From assembly GCA_034440615.1 (NCBI GenBank), contig JAOTOM010005096.1, forward strand, positions 607,501 through 671,500: a stretch of 64,000 bases of DNA. Reading direction: 5' to 3'. Shown piece after piece: positions 57,270-64,000 of the stretch. A program made the translations under genes and the position numbers. This DNA comes from Ashinkailepas kermadecensis (lineage: Eukaryota; Arthropoda; Thecostraca; Neolepadidae). Each line of letters begins with the position of its first letter. Positions within the stretch are counted from its first letter, which is position 1. The notes beneath the pieces are model-generated. The model had not been told where the DNA came from and made no database searches. It was given only the letters and a program-made list of their open reading frames with translations.

Positions 57270-58887
57270 AGAAATTCTTCATGCCCTCTTCGGACGGCGC
57301 TTTCATCGCTGGTTTTGGTCGACGCGTTTTTTGGTGACTTCTGATTTTTTTTTACTTTCGAGTCCCGACCTGATTTTTTTGGAGGTCCTCGGCGCCATAT
57401 TTTTGTGTCCCGCCCCGATTTTTCGAGCTCCGAAAGTTTTTTTTCGGGGCCGTGGGCGATTTATGAAGACATCTGGTGGTATGTTTGGGGCTCCGGAGCG
57501 ATTTCCCTCGCTCGGACATTTATTTTTCGGAATCCTTCCTTATTTGGGGGGGGGAGGGGGCGCTCCGTCTTGACATTTGTCGGGCTTCGGTGCGATTTGT
57601 GGGGCCAAGCCGTGCTTATTTGGGGCCATCGAAGTCAATTTTTGGGGTCCCCGAGGGAAATTTGTGATGCCCCGACCATACTTTTTGGGGACTACCGACG
57701 GGAATTTTAGGTTCTAGGCACGATGTTTCGGGGGCTCGGCGCGAGTTCGCTGGAGCAATGCACTTTGCTGGGCCCCAGCGCGATTTTCGCAGGCCCTGGC
57801 GCAAATTTTCGGGCCCGGCGCGAGTTTTTTTTGTGCCCGTTGCATTTGTTTAGAGCCCTCGATGCGAATTTATGGGGTCCCACCACGATATTTGGGGACC
57901 CAGGCGCGATTCTTGGGAGCCCACCCGTTCAAGAGGGAGGGGGCATTTTCCTCTTCAGTAAGCCACTGCGGTTGCTCAATATTTTTTTGCCAGCCGATGG
58001 CACCCTTTAGAGTAGAAAGGCCCTTTGGATAATTTTCTTTCGGGACCTGTTCTGAATATTCCGGTGCTCGGGTCGAATCAATGGAGTCAATTTGTGGCTT
58101 TTTAGTGTCGATTCGTCGGTGTCGAGCGTGATTTTCAGGGCCACCTGTCCGACGTTTTGAGAGCCACAGCGCGATTCTCATGGGTCCCGGCCTGATATTT
58201 TGGGCTCCCAGCGTGATTTTCAGGAGTCCAGTGCATCTTTCTAGGGCCATCGTGATTTTCAAGGATACCGGCACGATTGTTTGGGGTCACCAGCGTGATT
58301 TTCAGGGGCCCAGGTGCAAACTTTCCAAGCCTCTTGCTTGATTTTCAGGGGCACCGGTCCGACGTTTGTGGCCCCAGCGTCATTCTCAGGGATCCCAGCA
58401 ATACTTATTTGGCCCCAGCGTGATTTCCGGTGGCCACGCCCGACCTTTTGAAACCCCAGCGTAATTTTTGGGGCCTCGGCGCGAGTTTTCTTTGGAGTCC
58501 CGGCGCAAATATTTTGTGCCGAAGCATTTTCAAGGGCCCGATCTCACATCTTGGGGCATCCAGTGTGATTTTCAGTGGCCTTGGTGCGATTTTTTGGGTC
58601 CCAGCTTCACTTTCAGGGGGCCCTGTGCGACTTTTTGGGCCCTCAATGTGATTTTATGAGCTCCGGTGTGATTTTGTGTGGCCCTCAGCGTCATTTTATG
58701 GGCCCCTGCGCGACTTTTTCGACCTCCAATGTGATTTATAGGGGCTACGGTGCGATTTGAGGGTCCCTAGAGGGATTTTTAGGAAGCCTGGCGCAATTCT
58801 TCCGAACCCCAGCGCGATTCTTGGAGCCCCAAACTTTCAGGGGGGAGCAACTGTCCCTAATACCTCCAACCTTCGGTACGCCGCTTG
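57270..58887 (+). mobile_element. Diverged relative of the large hAT-like element (left end not found)
   Basis: Shares ordered landmarks with 25740-26340 of the left copy: TCCCGACCTGATTTTTT, GGCGCCATATTTTTGTGTCC, GATTTTTCGAG, a GGGGCTCCGGAGC block and GAGGGAGGGGGCATTT at about 57932. It ends GGTACGCCGCTTG (58875-58887), complement of CAAGCGGCGTACC, which resembles the CAAGGGCGTCGCC end of the complete copy. Interior units are GATTTT(C/T)(A/G)GGGGCC-type degenerate repeats. The left boundary, a partner TIR and a TSD were not found. Confidence 0.7.
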
Positions 58888-59510
58888 TGTATGTCCATAC
58901 TTGCTACAACAAAGTCATCGTCCAATGTTTTATCTTCACCTGCTACAAAAGAGCAACGTTAAACGTGATAACAGCATTGCTCTATGGTGATTGTGAAATC
59001 TGGCCCAGCACATACGACACATAGCTAGGAGTTCTTAGGCAGTGATAAGGAGTGAACCGTGCTAATTTTAGAGGAACGTTTCGTCCCCCAAAATATTATT
59101 TTTAACAATGGTAATCTGAAACCAGACCTTAGAATTGAAATGGCTGAAATTCGAGGATTTTTTTAGGAGGGGGGGTCCTACCTCCATCTTGCTCAAACAT
59201 TTCGCTTCGCGTCCTTGGTTTATCCCCTCCCTCAAATTTAAAAACCGCGGCTACATCCATGCACCACGTTGTGGAACAGAGCCACTGTAGACATATCAAA
59301 GTAGCACGGCGGATACGTAGCATTCTGTCGTGGCGCGGTCAGTTGAGACGACAGAGGCCAGCCTCGCCGAGGCCGCTAATGCACCACCTTGTCAACAGAA
59401 TCGAGGGGCACAGATGCGCTCGTTCATCCGTCGCGACCGACTTCCCGCGTCCGCTGCGAACGCCTGGAGGCGACACAACACAGCGTCGAGCCGGCCGGCG
59501 GACGCATTGT
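58888..59510. other. Unique spacer with one orphan 43-bp unit
   Basis: Contains the orphan copy of the 43-bp minisatellite (59263-59308). The 59330-59510 part is GC-rich and unrecognised. Confidence 0.4.
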
Positions 59511-59514
59511 GTCG

Positions 59515-60870
59515 CTCTGCCCGCTGGCTGGGTGGTGCGGTGGGGTGGGTCACGTGCCCGCTGACGGTCGGTAGGCACCCCTGTCGGTTGGGTGCCGCTG
59601 GCTGGGTGGTGCGGTGGGGTGGGTCACTGCCCGCTGACGGTCGGTAGGCACCCCTGTCTGGGTGCCGCTGGCTGGGTGGTGCGGTGGGGTGGGTCACTGC
59701 CGGCGGTCGGTGGGCTGGCGCCGCTGGCTGGGTGGTGGGTGGGTGGGTCCGTGCCCGCTGACGGTCGGTAGGCACCCTGTCGGTTGGGTGCCGCTGGCTG
59801 GGTGGTGCGGTGGGGTGGGTCACGTGCCCGCTGACGGTCGGTAGGCACCCCTGTCGGTTGGGTGCCGCTGGCTGGGTGGTGCGGTAGGGTGGGTCACGTG
59901 CCCGCTGACGGTCGTAGGACCTTGTGGTTGGGGCTGGCTGGGTGGTGCGGTGGGGTGGGTCACGTGCCCGCTGACGGTCGGTAGGCACCCTGTCGGTTGG
60001 GTGCCGCTGGCTGGGTGGTGCGGTGGGGTGGGTCACGTGCCCGCTGACGGTCGGTAGGCACCCCTGTCGGTTGGGTGCCGCTGGCTGGGTGGTGCGGTGG
60101 GGTGGGTCACGTGCCCGCTGACGGTCGGTAGGCACCCCTGTCGGTTGGGTGCCGCTGGCTGGGTGGTGCGGTGGGGTGGGTCACGTGCCCGCTGACGGTC
60201 GGTAGGCACCCCTGTCGGTTGGGTGCCGCTGGCTGGGTGGTGCGGTGGGGTGGGTCACGTGCCCGCTGACGGTCGGTAGGCACCCCTGTCGGTTGGGTGC
60301 CGCTGGCTGGGTGGTGCGGTGGGGTGGGTCACGTGCCCGCTGACGGTCGGTAGGCACCCTGTCGGTTGGGTGCCGCTGGCTGGGTGGTGCGGTGGGGTGG
60401 GTCACGTGCCCGCTGACGGTCGGTAGGCACCCCTGTCGGTTGGGTGCCGCTGGCTGGGTGGTGCGGTGGGGTGGGTCACGTGCCCGTGACGGTCGGTGGC
60501 ACCCCTGTCGGTGGGTGCCGCTGGCTGGGTGGTGCGGTGGGGTGGGTCACGTGCCCGCTGACGGTCGGTAGGCACCCCTGTCGGCTGGGTGCCGCTGGCT
60601 GGGTGCCGCTGGCTGGGTGCCGCTGGCTGAGTGGTGCGGTGGGGTGGGCCGCGTGCCCGTTGCCTGTCGGTAGCCACCCCTGTTGGCTGGGTGCCGCTGG
60701 CTGGGTGGTGTTGGCTGAGTGGTGCGGTGGGGTGGGTCACGTGCCCGCTGACGGTCGGTAGCCACCCCTGTCGGCTGGGTGCCGCTGGCTGGGTGCCGCT
60801 GGCTGAGTGGTGCGGTGGGGTGGGCCGCGTGCCCGCTGCCAGTCGGCAGTCACCCCTGTCGGCTGGGTTC
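59515..60870. repeat. 74-bp minisatellite, ~18 units, each with CACGTG
   Basis: GGTCACGTGCCCGCTGACGG starts at 60031, 60105 and every 74 bp, followed by TCGGTAGGCACCCCTGTCGG, TTGGGTGCCGCTGGCTGGGT and GGTGCGGTGGGGTG. Several units have one- to several-base deletions. Almost every unit carries a GTCACGTG E-box; the first few have lost it (GGTCACTGCC). Right-hand units have extra internal copies of GGGTGCCGCTGGCT. Confidence 0.96.
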
Positions 60871-62366
<1,496 letters not shown>

Positions 62367-62569
62367 AGGAAAGAAAGAAAGAAGGAAAAATGAAATTCCA
62401 TTCACGTAATATGAGGAAGATGGAATTAGACACCGACGAAGTAAACTTGGGTTGAATGGCTCAGTGTTAGAACTATAGAGCTAAGAAATCTTAAGTTTCT
62501 ATAAGACGCAGCTGTATTTTTAGTGCCATTTGGGAAAAATACAAAGCCTGTTTTGTGCTGAATTTATTG

Positions 62570-64000
62570 CGTCGTTAACTCCAGGTTTTAAATGCTTCGT
62601 TCCGGTCATGCGCAACATTTGAGAGAAACTTGTATTCCAGCAGCTGACCACCTACCTCAGTCGTCATGGCATTTTCAGTCCTGAACAGCACGGTTTCATG
62701 GAATGCTATTCCATTACCACTGCTCTTTTATCGGTCACTGATGAAATTATAAAGGGCATGGGTCGCTCCAAAATTTCGCTATTAATAACCCTCATACATT
62801 CGAGTCGCCGTGTTGACGTTGTAAGACATTCTACACTACTCACTGAGCTTCAGCAACTTCAAATTTCCACCGGCTGGTTTAAGAGTTATTTCGAGGGTCA
62901 CACATAACGTATGAGAGTGGGCAAAGCACTCTCTAAATATTAAATCATCAACATAGACACGTTCCAAGGATCGTTCTTGGGGCCTGTACTCTACAAAATC
63001 GCCAGCAACGACATCACACGCCTCATCCAATCATCAGTCATTAATGGCTTCCGCGTCACCATAGCGCGTTGTGCTAAACATACCCAGGTGGGGATCACTG
63101 GTCCGCGCAGCAGGCTCCCTGACATTATGCTGACGACAATCAGGTGGGGATCACTGGTCCGCGCAGCAGGCTCCCTGACATTATGCTGACGAAACACAGG
63201 TGGGGATCACTGGTCCGTGCAGCAGGCTCCCTGACATCATGCTGACGACACACAGGTGGGGATCACTGGTCCACGCAGCAGGCTCCCTGACATCATGCTG
63301 ACGACACACAGGTGGTGATCACTGGTCCGTGCAGCAGGCTCCCTGACATCATGCTGACGACACACAGGTGGGGATCACTGGTCCACGCAGCAGGCTCGCT
63401 GGGCTAAAGTCAGCTTTAGAGGAGGGACAGGACACAATATGCACGTGGTTTCTCCGGCATGGCATGATGGCCAATACAAACAAGACCGAGCTTCTACTGA
63501 AGATCCTGATCCTAGATCCTGAAGCATCTAGGCGGAATCATGGATCCAGAACTATCGTGGGAAAACACATTAATCATATTACGGATCGATGCTTTGGCAT
63601 CCTGATTGCTATGGTGCATGCTAAGCATCTTCTACCCCTCAGCGTATTACCAATAATTATTGATGATCTTGTATTGTCTCACATTAGGTACTGTGTGCAA
63701 GTCTACGGTAGCACCAATTGAACGTGCATTGCAAAGTTGAAGATATTTTCCAACTTTTCCGCCAGGGTTACGTCAGGTAGTCAGAAATACGATCACATTT
63801 ATGGTACCAAGCAGGTAGGATGGCTTTGTACACCTAAGTTTGTGTCTAAATTCAACTTGTGTCTCATTCGTAGCATTTTGACCTCCAACAAACCCTCTGT
63901 ACTGCGTTCTACCCTGACACACAGCTGCGAACATGTGTACCGAAGCACTAGGCAGTCACATAACCTGTTGCTGCTCAGGGTCAGGAACGATCATGGAAAA
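62570..64000 (+). pseudogene. Non-LTR retrotransposon reverse transcriptase, decayed, runs off the window
   Basis: Frame pieces read in order like a LINE RT. EKLVFQQLTTYL (from 62623) and SPEQHGF...SITTALLSVTDEI match the finger/motif-1 region of CR1/Jockey-like RTs. RHSTLLTELQQLQIS...GWFKSYFEG (to 62906) matches the region after the first catalytic Asp. GSFLGPVLYKIASNDITRLI (about 62970) is motif B. HADDTQVGITGP (63350-63385) is motif C. KSALEEGQDTICTW...NTNKTELLL and LPLSVLPIIIDDLVLSHIRYC match the thumb region. Further homology-like sequence continues to 64000. Damage: an in-frame TGA at 62620, a stop at 62905-62907, frame changes, loss of the usual Asp in motif A (RRVD-type region altered), and a 56-bp tandem expansion at motif C. 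Clade assignment is by eye. Confidence 0.85.
63085..63408 (+). repeat. 56-bp tandem array derived from the RT YADD motif
   Basis: CAGGTGGGGATCACTGGTCC starts units at 63085, 63141, 63197, 63253, 63309 and 63365 (exactly 56 bp). Each unit ends CAT(T/C)ATGCTGACGAC, which codes for (Y/H)ADD in one frame. Because 56 is not a multiple of 3, successive YADD copies lie in different frames. The last unit reads straight into the downstream RT frame. Confidence 0.93.

Overview
The window looks like repeat-dense, mostly non-coding nuclear DNA from a eukaryote, most likely an invertebrate animal. The evidence is tRNA-derived SINEs, hAT-type DNA transposons with 8-bp target-site duplications (TSDs), a decayed non-LTR reverse transcriptase, long di- and trinucleotide microsatellites, and about twenty different minisatellites. 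There are no bacterial-style operons, RNA operons or CRISPR arrays. The species cannot be read from the sequence. An arthropod (for example a crustacean) is possible, but that is a guess.

Layout. 1-8.1 kb: GC-rich minisatellite, a 62-bp array, then GC-rich CpG-dense islands alternating with AT-rich DNA. 8.35-12.8 kb: one ~57-bp minisatellite split by a 3,030-bp hAT-like element. 13.2-16.2 kb: the most gene-like part, with a GC island, a 94-bp element present twice, a SINE, and a possible terminal exon (58 codons) ending at 15361. 16.2-22.2 kb: mostly unique AT-rich DNA. 22.2-22.66 kb: a 56-bp satellite into which a large transposon copy is inserted. 22.66-27.81 kb and 40.0-45.17 kb: two opposite-facing copies of one large hAT-like element. 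The right copy is complete (37386-45171, 7,786 bp, TSD ATAACAAG) and the left copy is truncated. A third, diverged relative lies at 57.3-58.9 kb. Between the two large copies are a SINE, a third TSD-flanked hAT-like element (29035-30177), and 45-, 29/27- and 81-bp arrays. 46-60.9 kb: GC islands and a run of minisatellites with periods of 7, 12, 28, 33, 37, 40, 43, 48, 57, 74, 78 and ~267 bp. 61.4-62.4 kb: a ~980-bp compound GA/TA/GA microsatellite. 62.57 kb to the end: a decayed non-LTR reverse transcriptase in which a 56-bp segment carrying the catalytic YADD motif has become a tandem array.

Almost all long open frames here are by-products of tandem repeats lacking stop codons (periods divisible by 3, or stop-free in all frames). 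I support only one candidate exon, at low-to-moderate confidence, and one RT pseudogene. The strongest results are structural: three hAT-like insertions with exact 8-bp TSDs, two SINEs and one 39-bp retro-insert with TSDs (one proved by an empty site in the sister copy), and the minisatellite born inside the RT catalytic core.
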